This document shows positions 5,560 to 5,567 of a DNA stretch of 5,567 bases, in pieces (the first letter of the stretch is position 1; every line of letters starts with the position of its first letter). Origin of the DNA: Alphaproteobacteria bacterium (lineage in GTDB: Bacteria > Pseudomonadota > Alphaproteobacteria > Rhizobiales > Devosiaceae); contig JAHJOS010000541.1 of NCBI GenBank assembly GCA_018820005.1, positions 1 to 5,567 on the forward strand, given 5' to 3'. A program made the translations under genes and the position numbers. Below the pieces are notes generated by a model that searched no databases, was not told where the DNA came from, and worked only from the letters and a program-made list of their open reading frames with translations.

Positions 5560-5567
5560 CCCTGCCA

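Overview
The window looks like a carbohydrate-use locus from an alphaproteobacterium, probably of the Hyphomicrobiales. This placement is an inference from the moderately high GC, the codon use, the form of the tRNA-Gln gene (U1-A72, CCA encoded) and the family make-up; no taxonomic marker proves it. I see no phage, transposase, CRISPR array or rRNA.

Left arm, minus strand (1-1310): an ArsR-type regulator with a long C-terminal domain (381-1310) is followed in the same direction by the 5' part of a GH51 alpha-L-arabinofuranosidase gene (start at 281, running off the left edge). Each gene has its own plausible sigma70-like promoter, and each promoter has a dyad over its -35 region.

Centre (1311-2245): a complete tRNA-Gln(CUG) gene lies at 1553-1626 with a likely promoter upstream. 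About 430 bp of apparently non-coding DNA follow. Then comes the most striking non-coding element: two 16-bp sites (2056-2071 and 2078-2093) that are exact reverse complements of each other. Each is itself a near-palindrome with a central CG, and their centres lie 22 bp apart. This looks like a double operator for a LacI-type regulator, placed ahead of the transporter operon.

Right arm, plus strand (2246-5559): three genes of a CUT1-type sugar ABC importer. They encode a secreted solute-binding protein (412 aa), a MalF-like permease (343 aa) and a MalG-like permease (295 aa, starting 3 nt after the previous stop). A 152-bp gap rich in hairpins separates the binding-protein gene from the permeases. 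No ATPase gene is in the window; it is either further on or shared.

Together: the importer probably brings in an oligosaccharide or sugar, and the GH51 enzyme, which has no visible export signal, would release L-arabinose from imported arabinosides in the cytoplasm. The substrate cannot be fixed from the sequence. These are known families in a familiar arrangement. I do not see a clearly new system; the operator architecture and the poorly characterised regulator are the points most worth following up.
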